A stretch of DNA of 64,000 nucleotides, taken from Cognatiyoonia sediminum. Its GTDB lineage: Bacteria; Pseudomonadota; Alphaproteobacteria; Rhodobacterales; Rhodobacteraceae. The DNA lies in assembly GCF_900129845.1 (NCBI RefSeq), contig NZ_FQXB01000005.1, positions 1 through 64,000 on the forward strand, written 5' to 3'. Below the pieces are notes generated by a model that worked only from the letters and a program-made list of their open reading frames with translations, searched no databases and had not been told where the DNA came from. The translations under genes were made by a program, and so were the position numbers. This document shows positions 51,186 through 60,007 of the stretch, in pieces (within the stretch, counting starts at the first letter, position 1; every line of letters starts with the position of its first letter).

Positions 51186-51608
51186 TTACTCTTCAGCGGC
51201 TGCTTCTTCAGCCGCAGGCTCTTCTGCTGGCGCTTCTTCCTCAGCAGGTGCAGCCGCAGCTTCTTCAGCAGCTTTTGCCTTTTCGGCTTTCTCTTCAGCG
51301 CGTTCCTGTGCAGCTTTGCCAGGTGTGCCCTTTTTCGGGTTGTTGCGCTCTTTCTTTGGCAACTCACCAGCAGCTTCGAGCATGCGGGACACACGATCAG
51401 ATGGCTGCGCGCCTTCGCCCAACCAGTATTTTACGCGCTCCATGTTCATTTTGACGCGCTCTTCGCTGTCTTTTGGCAGCATTGGGTTATATGTACCCAG
51501 CTTTTCGATGAAGCGGCCGTCACGCGGCATGCGGCTGTCGGCAGCAACGATGGAATAGAACGGGCGCTTTTTGGAGCCGCCACGTGCGAGGCGAATTTTC
51601 ATAGCCAT
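51186..51608 (-). CDS. rpsP: 30S ribosomal protein bS16
   Basis: This 140-residue protein has a normal bS16 core ([35 protein letters not shown], then [17 protein letters not shown]) of about 80 residues. It is followed by an Ala/Glu/Lys-rich tail of about 55 residues ([19 protein letters not shown]). Such tails are common in Rhodobacteraceae. It belongs to the ffh-aroQ-rpsP-rimM-trmD group on the minus strand. Confidence 0.95.
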   Translation of the reverse strand: MAMKIRLARGGSKKRPFYSIVAADSRMPRDGRFIEKLGTYNPMLPKDSEERVKMNMERVKYWLGEGAQPSDRVSRMLEAAGELPKKERNNPKKGTPGKAAQERAEEKAEKAKAAEEAAAAPAEEEAPAEEPAAEEAAAEE

Positions 51609-51621
51609 GAGTTAGGTTTCC

Positions 51622-51924
51622 TTAAGATTGATCTTGATGTTGTTTATGGTGCTGAATGACCTCAGCGATGATGAAGTTGAGAAACTTCTTGGCGAATTCC
51701 GGGTCGAGGTCGGCCTCTTTCGCCAAATCTTCTAGCCGTGCGATCTGCGCTGCTTCGCGCGCTGGATCGGACGGGGGAAGGTCGTGACTGGCTTTGAGTT
51801 TCCCCACAGCCTGTGTGTGTTTGAACCGCTCGCCTAGCGTATAGACGAGGATCGCATCGAGGCGGTCGATGCTGTTGCGGTGTCCCTTCAGAAGCTCTGC
51901 GGCTTTTGTTGCAGCGTCGGTCAT
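51622..51924 (-). CDS. Chorismate mutase (AroQ class)
   Basis: This 100-residue all-helical protein has the AroQ pattern: RNSIDRLDAILVYTLGERF, VGKLKASHDLPPSDPARE, then helix 3 FAKKFLNFIIAEVIQHH. It converts chorismate to prephenate for phenylalanine and tyrosine synthesis. ATG 51924 is chosen because GGAGGCACT precedes it; a longer frame has no site. The gene sits between ffh and rpsP, the usual place in Rhodobacterales. Confidence 0.9.
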   Translation of the reverse strand: MTDAATKAAELLKGHRNSIDRLDAILVYTLGERFKHTQAVGKLKASHDLPPSDPAREAAQIARLEDLAKEADLDPEFAKKFLNFIIAEVIQHHKQHQDQS

Positions 51925-52003
51925 AGTGCCTCCAAAAGGCCGCGCTGGCGCGCGACACAATTTTTTGTGCCTCCGGCGGAGGTATTTGTGCTCAAAAGAT
52001 GCA

Positions 52004-53509
52004 TTATTTCTTCTTCCCGAAACCGCTGAGGCCAGGAGGAAGGCCACCGCCGCCGAGACCTGGTAGGCCGCCGCCGGGCATTTGGCCCAGCGCTTTCGCC
52101 GCTTGTTCCATCGCCTTGGGGTCGTTCATGTCTGGCATCCCGCCGGGCATGCCGCCGCCTTTGCCCATCATGCCTTTCATGGCTTGTTTGAGCATGCCGC
52201 CTTTGCCCATTTTGCCCATCTTCTTCATCATGTCGGCCATTTGGCGTTGTTGTTTTAGAAGTTTGTTGAGTTCGGAAACTTCTAGCCCAGCGCCTTTGGC
52301 GATGCGTTTTTTGCGGCTGGCTTGCAATAATTCGGGTTGGGCGCGTTCGCGTTTGGTCATGGAATTGATCAGGGCGATCTGGCGTTTGAGGATGCTGTCA
52401 TCCATACCCGCCGCTTCCATCTGCTTTTGCATTTTGCCCATGCCCGGCATCATGCCCATCATCCCTTCCATGCCGCCCATCTTGATCATCTGTTCGAGCT
52501 GCATTTTCAGGTCGTTCATGTTGAAGCGGCCCTTTTGGAACCGCTTCATCATCTTCTCAGCTTGTTCGGCCTCGATGGTTTCTTGAGCTTTCTCAACCAA
52601 AGAAACGATGTCGCCCATGCCGAGGATGCGGCCAGCGATACGGGACGGCTCGAACACTTCGATGGCGTCCATTTTTTCGCCCAAGCCGACGAAACGGATC
52701 GGTTTGCCCGTGATCGCGCGCATTGAGAGAGCCGCACCGCCCCGGCCGTCGCCGTCCATACGGGTCAGGACCACGCCGGATACGCCGATTTTGTCGTCAA
52801 ATTCTTGGGCGACATTCACCGCGTCTTGGCCGGTGAGGCCGTCGACAACGAGAAGTGTTTCGCGGGGGTTGGCGACATCGCGGACGGCGGCGGCTTGGGC
52901 AATCAGCTCTTGGTCGATGTGCAGGCGGCCTGCGGTGTCAAGCATATAGACGTCGTAGCCGCCCAAAGATGCTTGGGTTTTGGCGCGTTTGGCAATCGCG
53001 ACGGGGTCTTCGCCTTTGACAATCGGCAGGGTATCGACGCCGATTTGAACACCGAGGATGGCAAGCTGTTCCATCGCAGCAGGGCGGTTAACATCGAGCG
53101 ATGCCATCAGTACGCGTTTGCCTTCTTTTTCCTTCAGGCGCTTTGCGAGCTTTGCCGTCGTTGTGGTTTTACCAGAGCCTTGCAAGCCGACCATGAGGAT
53201 CGGGGCAGGCGGGTTGTCGATTTTCAGAGCGCCTGGGTCTTCATCACCCGTCAGGATGTGTTGCAGCTCGTCATGAACGATCTTGACGACTTGCTGACCC
53301 GGCGTGACCGATTTGGTGACAGACTGGCCCGTGGCCTTATCTTGTACTGCTTTGATAAAATCGCGCGCGACAGGCAGCGACACGTCCGCTTCGAGGAGGG
53401 CGACGCGGACCTCACGCAGGGCTGTTTTGACGTCATCCTCGCTCAGCGCACCCTGCTTGGTGAGCCGGTCAAAGACACCGCCTAAGCGTTCGGATAGATT
53501 CTCAAACAT
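52004..53509 (-). CDS. ffh: Signal recognition particle protein Ffh (SRP54)
   Basis: This 501-residue GTPase has the N domain (1-90), the G domain with MVGLQGSGKTTTTAKLA, LDTAGRLHID and VLTRMDGDGRGG, and the Met-rich M domain that binds signal peptides and 4.5S RNA (GGMEGMMGMMPGMGKMQ). The C-terminus is Gly/Met/Pro-rich (GGLPGLGGGGLPPGLSGFG). It targets membrane proteins to FtsY. A possible -10 (TATATAAG, about 53543-53550 on the minus strand) lies close to the start. Confidence 0.96.
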   Translation of the reverse strand: MFENLSERLGGVFDRLTKQGALSEDDVKTALREVRVALLEADVSLPVARDFIKAVQDKATGQSVTKSVTPGQQVVKIVHDELQHILTGDEDPGALKIDNPPAPILMVGLQGSGKTTTTAKLAKRLKEKEGKRVLMASLDVNRPAAMEQLAILGVQIGVDTLPIVKGEDPVAIAKRAKTQASLGGYDVYMLDTAGRLHIDQELIAQAAAVRDVANPRETLLVVDGLTGQDAVNVAQEFDDKIGVSGVVLTRMDGDGRGGAALSMRAITGKPIRFVGLGEKMDAIEVFEPSRIAGRILGMGDIVSLVEKAQETIEAEQAEKMMKRFQKGRFNMNDLKMQLEQMIKMGGMEGMMGMMPGMGKMQKQMEAAGMDDSILKRQIALINSMTKRERAQPELLQASRKKRIAKGAGLEVSELNKLLKQQRQMADMMKKMGKMGKGGMLKQAMKGMMGKGGGMPGGMPDMNDPKAMEQAAKALGQMPGGGLPGLGGGGLPPGLSGFGKKK

Positions 53510-53574
53510 CGGCCAAGGCCCTCATTTTCGTTTTGGTAAGCCCCTTATATAGGAACCCACCAGCTAAAGCAGTA

Positions 53575-53697
53575 GCGCCCCCGTGGGCGCAACGCGCTGA
53601 CGGAGGGCGATCTCTATCCAATAGAGACCGGACGGCTGATGCTGTCCGGGGTTTGGGGGGGTGTAGGCTGGGTTTGGACCAGAGTCAAGAACTCTGG
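53575..53697. repeat. Hairpin-rich intergenic segment between azoR and ffh
   Basis: The 198-bp gap between ffh and azoR holds four inverted repeats: GCGCCC/GGGCGC (53575-53590), CTCTAT/ATAGAG (53612-53626), CCGGAC/GTCCGG (53628-53649) and CCAGAGT/ACTCTGG (53679-53697). None has a T-run, so ordinary terminators are unlikely. A structured RNA or a cluster of palindromic repeats are the two readings. I looked for the conserved 4.5S SRP RNA loop and did not find it. Confidence 0.45.
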
Positions 53698-53707
53698 CCA
53701 CAAGGTT

Positions 53708-54244
53708 CTAAGCGGCGGCGGCCAATTCTTTTACGTCTAGCACTGTGACATCGGAGATACCGATGAAATTGAGGAAGTGGGTTAGATGACGGCTGGCAAA
53801 ATCCATTTCGCTACCGACAGGTACGCCGCCCGAAGCAACCGTCACGATGGCGCGTTTTCCTTTCAGCAAGCCTTCTGGACCGTTTTCGGTATAGTGGAAC
53901 GTCACCTTTGGACGCGCCACGAGGTCCATCCATGCTTTCAAACTGGCAGGAGAGGCGAAGTTATATATGGGCAATCCGATGACAATCGTTTCGGCGGCCT
54001 GAAGTTCCGCCACCAACTCATCTGACAAAGCGAGTACGTCTTTGTCCGCGTCGGTTAGGGTCTCCGCGGGCTTGAGGCGGGTGTCTGCCCAGATGCCATC
54101 GATATAGGGTAGGGGCTCTGCGACAAGGTCGCGGCGAATGACTGTATCGGGAGTTAGCGCGGCAACCTCGGCTTGGCTGGCAGCACGGCTGCGGGAGGCA
54201 TCTGCGCCGACGGAAGCGTCGATATGAAGTACGGTTTGGGACAT
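53708..54244 (-). CDS. azoR: FMN-dependent NADH-azoreductase
   Basis: This 178-residue flavodoxin-like protein begins MSQTVLHIDASVGADASRSR, the FMN-phosphate site, and carries VIGLPIYNFASPASLKAWMD and VASGGVPVGSEMDFASRHL, typical of AzoR. It reduces quinones and azo compounds with NADH. ATG 54244 is chosen; earlier in-frame ATGs lack support. It is divergent from a LysR gene that probably regulates it. Confidence 0.9.
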   Translation of the reverse strand: MSQTVLHIDASVGADASRSRAASQAEVAALTPDTVIRRDLVAEPLPYIDGIWADTRLKPAETLTDADKDVLALSDELVAELQAAETIVIGLPIYNFASPASLKAWMDLVARPKVTFHYTENGPEGLLKGKRAIVTVASGGVPVGSEMDFASRHLTHFLNFIGISDVTVLDVKELAAAA

Positions 54245-54352
54245 TTCAGGCTCCATCAATAGACAGTTGGTTGCAGGCATATACCTATTGCGTTAACGAA
54301 CAAAATATCCGAATTTAAACAAGAAATGTGAAATTTTGCACAGGTCAGGTTT

Positions 54353-55240
54353 ATGGACAGTTGGGACGAAATAAAAACAGCGTTTCACGTTGCACGCGCT
54401 GGAACGGTCAGTGGAGCGGCGGAAACGCTTGGGGTACACCACGCAACGGTTATTCGACATATCGATGCGCTTGAAGGTCGGCTGGGCGTGAAGCTTTTTC
54501 AGCGCCATGCACGTGGGTATACGCCGACCGAGGCGGGATCGGATCTGTTGCAGGTTGCTGAGACGACCGATGATCAATTCAGTCAGCTTGAGGGTCGGAT
54601 CAAAGGGCTCGGGCAAGGTGTTTCTGGCGATTTGGTTGTGACCACGCTTGGCAACTTGGGCGGTCTCTTGGCGCCTGTTCTGGTCGAATACCAAGTTGAA
54701 AATCCAGATGTTCGGGTGCGGCTATTGACCGGCGACCGTTTGTTCCGCTTGGAATATGGCGAGGCACATGTGGCAATCCGCGCCGGCGCAATGCCAGAAG
54801 AACCAGACAATGTCGTACAGCCGTTTATGGCGCAGCGCATGGCGTTGGTAGCTTCCAAATCCTACATTGAGCGGCGTGGTTTGCCGGTGTCCGAGGAAGA
54901 TTTGGTTAATCATGACTTCGTTGGCCACGACAACGACGAAAGCCGGGCGCCGTTTAATCGTTGGCTTCGAGATTTCGTGCCGGCTGAGCGCATTGTCTTT
55001 CGCGCGACCGACAGCCGGGTCATGCGCGAAGCGATCCTTGCAGGCGCTGGGATTGGGTTCGTGTCGGGGTATGATGCCGATGTGAATGGCGATTTTTTAG
55101 AAGTCATTGCGAGCAAAGACAGCTGGTCCGCGCCCCTTTGGCTGGTGACACATGTGGATTTGCACCGTACCGCCAAGGTCCAGTCATTCTTGTCTTTCCT
55201 CAAATCGCGTGCCGAGGAATGGAAAGCCAGTGAGGCCTAG
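54353..55240 (+). CDS. LysR-family transcriptional regulator
   Basis: This 295-residue protein has an N-terminal winged HTH (HVARAGTVSGAAETLGVHHA, then IDALEGRLGVKLFQRHARG) and a substrate-binding effector domain from about residue 90. It diverges from azoR with a 108-bp gap, the classic LysR arrangement, so control of the azoreductase is inferred. Its last bases overlap the GTG start of the DMT transporter gene. Confidence 0.9.
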   Translation: MDSWDEIKTAFHVARAGTVSGAAETLGVHHATVIRHIDALEGRLGVKLFQRHARGYTPTEAGSDLLQVAETTDDQFSQLEGRIKGLGQGVSGDLVVTTLGNLGGLLAPVLVEYQVENPDVRVRLLTGDRLFRLEYGEAHVAIRAGAMPEEPDNVVQPFMAQRMALVASKSYIERRGLPVSEEDLVNHDFVGHDNDESRAPFNRWLRDFVPAERIVFRATDSRVMREAILAGAGIGFVSGYDADVNGDFLEVIASKDSWSAPLWLVTHVDLHRTAKVQSFLSFLKSRAEEWKASEA

Positions 55241-56138
55241 TACAGCCGGCCACCTCGCGATGTTGTTGTTTTCTGCACTGGTGGCGGGATCTTTTGCGCT
55301 AGGTGTCCTGGCCGCGAACGAAATTGCCCCAGAGGCGCTGAGTGCCGTTCGCTTCATCATCGCGTCCGTTTTGCTTGGGGTTTTGTGTTGGTGGAGTGGT
55401 GGGATACCCAAGTCGGCCCTGCGCGCCATTTGGCGGTATTTCCTTCTAGGCGGCGTGTTCTCAGTCTATTTCGTGCTGATGTTCGAAGGTCTCAAAACCG
55501 TTGACGCTGTAAGTGCAGCAACGGTCTTTACACTCACCCCGATCCTTTCGGCAGTCTTTGGGTGGCTCCTTTTGCGACAAGTCATGTCGGCAAGGATCGC
55601 TGTCGCCTTGGGGGTTGGAGGAATTGGCGCGATTTGGGTCATTTTTGATGCTGATTGGGTGGCGATCGCCAATTTCGAGATCGGCCGAGGCGAAGTCATT
55701 TATTTTTGGGGATGTGTGGCTCACGCGGTCTACACGCCCCTTGTCGCAAAGTTGAACCGCGGGGAAAGCCCGGTCGTTTTTTCTTTTGGCACTTTGCTCG
55801 GAGGCACCTTTGTATTGGTTCTTTGGGCGATGCCTGCAGCGCTCCAGACCGATTGGGTAAATCTACCTAGCATTGTTTGGGTGACGATTTTCTACACAGC
55901 AATCTTTTCCAGTGCCGCAACTTTCACGCTGTTGCAGTTCGCGACGTTAAGGCTGCCTAGTTCGAAAGTGATGGCTTACACCTATTTAACGCCTAGCTGG
56001 GTATTGTTGTGGACCTTGGCAATGGGGACAGGCACGCCGGATCCGATGGTCTTGATCGGGGTCGGTTTGACTGTGATTGCGTTACTTCTTTTGCTGCGCA
56101 ACGACAGCAGCGCAAACAGCTATTCAGAAAGTTCCTGA
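55230..56138 (+). CDS. EamA/DMT-superfamily transporter
   Basis: This 302-residue inner-membrane protein has ten predicted helices in two EamA repeats: ALSAVRFIIASVLLGVL and TVDAVSAATVFTLTPILSAVFGW in the first, and LPSSKVMAYTYLTPSWVLLW in the second. I use GTG 55230, which overlaps the end of the LysR gene by 11 bases and has GAGGAATGGAAAG upstream. An earlier ATG would run far into LysR. It is probably an exporter of amino acids or metabolites. Its stop overlaps the converging ArsR gene by 19 bases. Confidence 0.85.
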   Translation: MRPSTAGHLAMLLFSALVAGSFALGVLAANEIAPEALSAVRFIIASVLLGVLCWWSGGIPKSALRAIWRYFLLGGVFSVYFVLMFEGLKTVDAVSAATVFTLTPILSAVFGWLLLRQVMSARIAVALGVGGIGAIWVIFDADWVAIANFEIGRGEVIYFWGCVAHAVYTPLVAKLNRGESPVVFSFGTLLGGTFVLVLWAMPAALQTDWVNLPSIVWVTIFYTAIFSSAATFTLLQFATLRLPSSKVMAYTYLTPSWVLLWTLAMGTGTPDPMVLIGVGLTVIALLLLLRNDSSANSYSESS

Positions 56139-56452
56139 TCGAGAAACTTTTCAAAGGCGTCTAGGTCGATGGCGTCCATCTGTCCGAAGGCTTTCATCCA
56201 AGTTGATGCGTCTCGCAACGCGTCGGGCTCGAGCTTGCACCATTTTACGCGTCCGCGTTTTTCCTGGCTGATGAGGCCAGCGCTGGTGAGAACGGCGAGA
56301 TGTTTGGAGATGGCCGCGAGCGAGATATCAAAAGGCTCTGCCACATCTGTGACGGCCATATCGTCTTCGAGAAGCATCGAAAGAATGCGTCTTCGTGTGG
56401 CGTCGCTGAGTGCGGCGAATACGATATCGAGTTGGGCGTCCATGGGCGACAT
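56120..56452 (-). CDS. ArsR-family transcriptional regulator
   Basis: This 110-residue winged-helix repressor carries FAALSDATRRRILSMLLEDD, VTDVAEPFDISLAAISKHLA and SAGLISQEKRGRVKWCKLEP, the ArsR pattern without a clear metal-binding Cys cluster. I start it at ATG 56452, downstream of a TCAACCA-AA-TGGTTGA palindrome. A longer form would place the operator inside the coding region. The SRPBCC partner gene often found next to such regulators is not adjacent. Confidence 0.85.
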   Translation of the reverse strand: MSPMDAQLDIVFAALSDATRRRILSMLLEDDMAVTDVAEPFDISLAAISKHLAVLTSAGLISQEKRGRVKWCKLEPDALRDASTWMKAFGQMDAIDLDAFEKFLDQELSE

Positions 56453-56474
56453 CAAGCACCGCAGCCGATAATCG

Positions 56475-56490
56475 TCAACCATTTGGTTGA
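56475..56490. promoter_or_regulatory. Palindromic operator upstream of the ArsR gene
   Basis: TCAACCA-TT-TGGTTGA (56475-56490 on the plus strand) is a 7+7 perfect inverted repeat 22 bp before the ArsR start. The size and place fit the winged-helix dimer's own operator, giving autoregulation. Confidence 0.7.
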
Positions 56491-56674
56491 ATATTGAATT
56501 GGAACAAAACTTAGGGATTTGAAGGGAAGAGGGCACCATTCTCTCATCTTCATTCGGCACGAAAATATTTTAAAAACAGATACTTAATGGGGTAAAATGG
56601 TTACCGATTCCAGCGTTGACTCTAGTCCGTCTGCGCCGTAGCACTCCCTCAACCTTCCAAGTGGGAGAAATGCG

Positions 56675-57010
56675 TTGGTGGATGAGGCTGATAAGCGCCG
56701 ATTGGAGGAGCTCGAAGCCCGGATTGAGGCGGCAAAGACGCCTGAAGAAACCAAGCACCACTCGGAAGAACATTACTCTCAGGCGCAACTTGCCTGGCGA
56801 ATGGTGATAGAGCTTGTGGCCGGTCTGATGATTGGCTTTGGCATCGGATACGGGCTGGATATCCTTCTAGGGACCACGCCGATTTTTCTGGTGCTGTTTA
56901 TTTTGTTTGGCCTCGCGGCGGGTGTTCTCACCATGATGCGATCAGTCAAAGAAGTGCAGGAAAAGCGGACCCGTGCCGCAGAAGAAGAGGGCCAAGAGAA
57001 TGGCAACTGA
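56675..57010 (+). CDS. atpI: ATP synthase protein I (AtpI)
   Basis: This 111-residue protein has a charged N-terminal coiled region ([18 protein letters not shown]) and two membrane helices ([20 protein letters not shown] and [19 protein letters not shown]), the alphaproteobacterial AtpI layout. It helps assemble the c-ring and leads the F0 operon. The start is TTG 56675 or GTG 56678, both with GGGAG eight to eleven bases upstream; no ATG is in frame nearby. It overlaps atpB by 11 bases. Confidence 0.85.
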   Translation: MVDEADKRRLEELEARIEAAKTPEETKHHSEEHYSQAQLAWRMVIELVAGLMIGFGIGYGLDILLGTTPIFLVLFILFGLAAGVLTMMRSVKEVQEKRTRAAEEEGQENGN

Positions 57011-57752
57011 AGGCAAAGAAGACGGCGGCCTTGTATTCCACCCACTGGATCAGTTCATCGTTAAGCCACTGTTCGGCGACGGTCCTGTTGCTTGGTACAC
57101 GCCAACGAACGTAACCCTTTGGATGGGTATCGGCCTTCTGTGCATCATTTTGCTGTTTGTCGTCGGCTCACGCGGTCGCGCAATCGTTCCGACGCGAGTG
57201 CAGTCTATTGGCGAGCTGATCTATGGCTTCATTTATAAGATGGTCGAGGATGTAACGGGCAAAGACGGCGTTAAGTACTTCCCATACATCATGACGCTTT
57301 TCGTGTTCATCCTTTTTGCGAACTACCTGGCGCTCTTGCCAATGTCTTACTCACCAACATCGATGATCGCGGTTACGGCGGTTCTTGGTTTTGGTGTGTT
57401 CATCGCAGTAACGATCCTTGGTTTCGTCAAGAACGGTGCAGCATTCTTGGGTCTATTCTGGATGTCCGACGCTCCAGCTATCTTGCGCCCGATCATCGCC
57501 GTGATCGAAGTTATCTCATACTTCGTCCGTCCGGTAAGCCACTCCATTCGTTTGGCTGGTAACATCATGGCGGGCCACGCGGTTATTAAAGTGTTCGCAG
57601 GCTTTGCAGCGCTGACATTGGTCAGCCCGGTTGCAATCCTCGGTATCACCGCAATCTACGGCTTGGAGGTCCTTGTGGCCGGTATTCAGGCCTACGTTTT
57701 CACTATTCTGACCTGTGTTTACCTCAAGGATGCGCTGCATCCGTCGCACTAA
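57000..57752 (+). CDS. atpB: ATP synthase F0 subunit a
   Basis: This 250-residue subunit forms the proton half-channels. The essential Arg lies in [20 protein letters not shown], and [18 protein letters not shown] is the conserved last helix. Helices and lengths fit subunit a. ATG 57000 is inside the last codons of atpI, with AGAGGGCCAAGAGA upstream. Confidence 0.96.
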   Translation: MATEGKEDGGLVFHPLDQFIVKPLFGDGPVAWYTPTNVTLWMGIGLLCIILLFVVGSRGRAIVPTRVQSIGELIYGFIYKMVEDVTGKDGVKYFPYIMTLFVFILFANYLALLPMSYSPTSMIAVTAVLGFGVFIAVTILGFVKNGAAFLGLFWMSDAPAILRPIIAVIEVISYFVRPVSHSIRLAGNIMAGHAVIKVFAGFAALTLVSPVAILGITAIYGLEVLVAGIQAYVFTILTCVYLKDALHPSH

Positions 57753-57799
57753 GGTCACGAACCCTAATCACTGAAATTCCATCGTAAGGAGAAAATATC

Positions 57800-58024
57800 A
57801 TGGAAGGTCAACTCGCACACATCGGCGCAGGTCTTGCAGCTATCGGTTCCGGCGCAGCCGCGATCGGTGTTGGTACAGTTGCTGGCAACTACCTGGCAGG
57901 CGCTCTGCGCAACCCATCTGCTGCTGCGTCTCAGACAGCAACACTCTTCATCGGCCTCGCATTCGCAGAAGCACTCGGAATCTTCGCATTCCTCGTGTCT
58001 CTGCTCCTGATGTTCGCCGTTTAA
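57800..58024 (+). CDS. atpE: ATP synthase F0 subunit c
   Basis: This 74-residue hairpin proteolipid has helix 1 with [21 protein letters not shown], a polar loop (GALRNPSA), and helix 2 with the proton-carrying Glu in [31 protein letters not shown] precedes the ATG. Codon use is strongly biased, as expected for a highly expressed gene. Confidence 0.97.
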   Translation: MEGQLAHIGAGLAAIGSGAAAIGVGTVAGNYLAGALRNPSAAASQTATLFIGLAFAEALGIFAFLVSLLLMFAV

Positions 58025-58101
58025 GAACAACTCGATTATCCTTACGGCTGGCTGGGGCGACTGTCCCAGCCGGTAAATTCAAAAGGTAAACGGGGGCCGG
58101 A

Positions 58102-58650
58102 ATGGCAACAGAAACCATAGATGCAACAGTAGGTGCCTGCGTCGACGCCGGGGGATATGCCCTTGGCATGCCGCAGCTTTGCGCAGACTGGATCCCAAAC
58201 CAGGTATTCTGGCTGATCCTATGCCTGATCGCGATTTACTTCGTGATGAGCCGGATCGCCTTGCCCCGCATCGGGGCTGTGCTGGCCGAACGGTCGGGCA
58301 CAATCACAAATGACCTCGCCGCAGCGGAAGAGCTGAAGCAAAAGGCCGTTGAAGCAGAAGACGCTTACAACAAAGCTCTTGCAGATGCCCGTGCAGAAGC
58401 TGGTCGCATTGTCGCTGAAGCGAAAGCCGAAATTCAAACTCAGTTGGATGCCGAGATGGCGAAAGCTGACAAGAAGATCATGGAAAAGACCGCTGAAAGC
58501 GAAAAAGCTATCGCTGAAATTCGCGCAAGCGCCAAGGAGTCAGTGAAGACTGTCGCCAAGGACGCCGCGAAAGAGATCGTTGCAGCAATGGGCGGAAAAG
58601 CAGATGCGAAATCGATTACATCGGCTGTGACTGCTCGGATGAAGGGGTAA
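58102..58650 (+). CDS. atpF': ATP synthase F0 subunit b'
   Basis: This 182-residue subunit has one membrane helix (about 35-53, [19 protein letters not shown]) and a long Ala/Glu/Lys-rich coiled-coil stator arm. Its N-terminal extension with Cys residues before the helix marks it as b' rather than b. It pairs with the b subunit encoded four bases downstream to form the heterodimeric peripheral stalk found in alphaproteobacteria. Confidence 0.93.
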   Translation: MATETIDATVGACVDAGGYALGMPQLCADWIPNQVFWLILCLIAIYFVMSRIALPRIGAVLAERSGTITNDLAAAEELKQKAVEAEDAYNKALADARAEAGRIVAEAKAEIQTQLDAEMAKADKKIMEKTAESEKAIAEIRASAKESVKTVAKDAAKEIVAAMGGKADAKSITSAVTARMKG

Positions 58651-58654
58651 GAAC

Positions 58655-59215
58655 ATGCGCGTTTTGACTACATCCCTCCTGGCCATGGCAGCGACACCGG
58701 CATTTGCGGCTGGCGATAAGCCTTTCTTCTCCTTGGCGAACACAGATTTTGTCGTTTGGATCGCCTTCCTGATCTTCGTTGGCATTTTGCTGTACTACAA
58801 AGTACCCGGCACCGTTGGCAAAATGCTGGACGGTCGTGCTGATGCGATCAAGGCTGATTTGGACGAAGCGAAAGCGCTTCGCGAAGAAGCTCAAAGCCTT
58901 CTAGCGTCTTACGAGCGCAAGCAGAAAGAAGTTCAGGAGCAAGCTGATCGCATCGTATCTTCTGCGAAGGAAGAAGCGACACGTGCCGCTGAAGCTGCAA
59001 AGGGCGACATCGCAAAATCCATCGAGCGTCGTCTGGCCTCTGCAGAAGAGCAAATTGCCAGTGCTGAGGCTTCCGCCATCAAAGAAGTGCGCGACCAAGC
59101 TATCGTTGTTGCGGTTGGTGCTGCGGAAGACCTGATCGCAAAGCAGATGGACGCCAAGGGCGCCAACAGCTTGATCGACGAAGCGATTGCCGCGGTTGGT
59201 GAAAAACTACACTAA
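58655..59215 (+). CDS. atpF: ATP synthase F0 subunit b
   Basis: This 186-residue subunit starts with a signal-like segment (RVLTTSLLAMAATPAFAAGD), a membrane helix (FVVWIAFLIFVGILLYYKV), then the stator coiled coil (LDEAKALREEAQSLLASYER). It ends the F0 operon; genes for F1 (atpHAGDC) are not in the window, as expected for the split arrangement in this group. Confidence 0.93.
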   Translation: MRVLTTSLLAMAATPAFAAGDKPFFSLANTDFVVWIAFLIFVGILLYYKVPGTVGKMLDGRADAIKADLDEAKALREEAQSLLASYERKQKEVQEQADRIVSSAKEEATRAAEAAKGDIAKSIERRLASAEEQIASAEASAIKEVRDQAIVVAVGAAEDLIAKQMDAKGANSLIDEAIAAVGEKLH

Positions 59216-59236
59216 ACGCGAACTGATAAATTCTAG

Positions 59237-59265
59237 AAGGCCTCGGCAATCGCCGGGGCCTTTTT
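59237..59265 (+). terminator. Rho-independent terminator of the F0 operon
   Basis: AAGGCCTCGGC and GCCGGGGCCTTTTT form a GC-rich stem with a CAATC loop-like centre and a T-run. It lies 22 bp after atpF and touches the stop of the converging DUF3445 gene. Confidence 0.9.
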
Positions 59266-60007
59266 AGCTATTGGGTTTTGTGATCGTGGTATGGACGGAA
59301 AAGACCACCGCGCCCGTCTTTGGTAATCTCCAAACTGTCTGCCGCTCTGATCGTTCGTATGTCCCCGCCATGTGATCGTCGGTTCTTGGTTCAGCCTCGG
59401 TTCTTGGGTGATGCAGAGCAGGGTCTGAATAATTCAGAAAGTTTGCCCGCCACATGGGTTGGCCAACCCGAACGCCATCAAACAATCGTTGGACACGTTT
59501 TGCGATATTGGTGTCATATTCTGGGACCGGTCGGTGGATCGCAATGAGGGGCTTTCCTATCTTCTCTGCCAACGTCCAACTGGCGGGAAAGCACAGTAGA
59601 GCCGCGGTCAAAACGTGCTCGTCACCGATCTTTTGCAGAATGCAGATGTCTTCTTGGATGAGTTTCGAAAGCGTCTGCAGCGGCAATTCGAAATTGAGGT
59701 CGATGCGGGTTTTGTCTGGGCAGATCACATGTTGATAGCGAACCTCAAAATCCGTTCGGTCCCGAAGGAGTTGAAGAACCTCGGACAATACTTCCCGCGC
59801 GGGCTCTTGGGCGTCAGGAAGGCATCGCAAAACAGCGTCTTCCTTCGTTGCCAACAGCCTAGCTTTCTCAGCCAACTGAGTAGAGTAGGCTTCATCAACG
59901 GTTATCCAATCGACTCCACGCAGCGGTTGCATACCCGGCAGGCTTCGCGCCGCCACAGATCGTTGGTTCGGGTCTAGTTGGTTTTGAAGAACAGGTTTGG
60001 TTGCCAT
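59264..60007 (-). CDS. DUF3445 (heme-dependent oxidative N-demethylase family) protein
   Basis: This 247-residue protein has the DUF3445 pattern: W-x-DEAY near residue 35 (DWITVDEAYSTQLAEKARLL), LIQEDICILQKIG, LCFPASWTLAEKIGKPLIAIH, and VGQPMWRANFLNYSDPALHHP with an RTDD-like tail. The family is linked to oxidative N-demethylation of small amines such as dimethylamine, with a heme cofactor. Its typical partner subunits are not adjacent. Its ATG directly follows the GntR gene stop, so the two form a regulator-enzyme operon. Confidence 0.85.
   Translation of the reverse strand: MATKPVLQNQLDPNQRSVAARSLPGMQPLRGVDWITVDEAYSTQLAEKARLLATKEDAVLRCLPDAQEPAREVLSEVLQLLRDRTDFEVRYQHVICPDKTRIDLNFELPLQTLSKLIQEDICILQKIGDEHVLTAALLCFPASWTLAEKIGKPLIAIHRPVPEYDTNIAKRVQRLFDGVRVGQPMWRANFLNYSDPALHHPRTEAEPRTDDHMAGTYERSERQTVWRLPKTGAVVFSVHTTITKPNS

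Noticed and set aside
50987-51394. A 135-codon very basic minus-strand frame across rpsP and the rpsP-rimM gap
   Set aside because: It overlaps rpsP in another frame and owes its Lys/Arg content to the Ala/Glu-rich tail. The 46-residue frame in the gap is the better candidate.
53510-53707. 4.5S SRP RNA gene next to ffh
   Set aside because: The conserved GGAAGGAAGCAGCC-type loop sequence is not seen on either strand.
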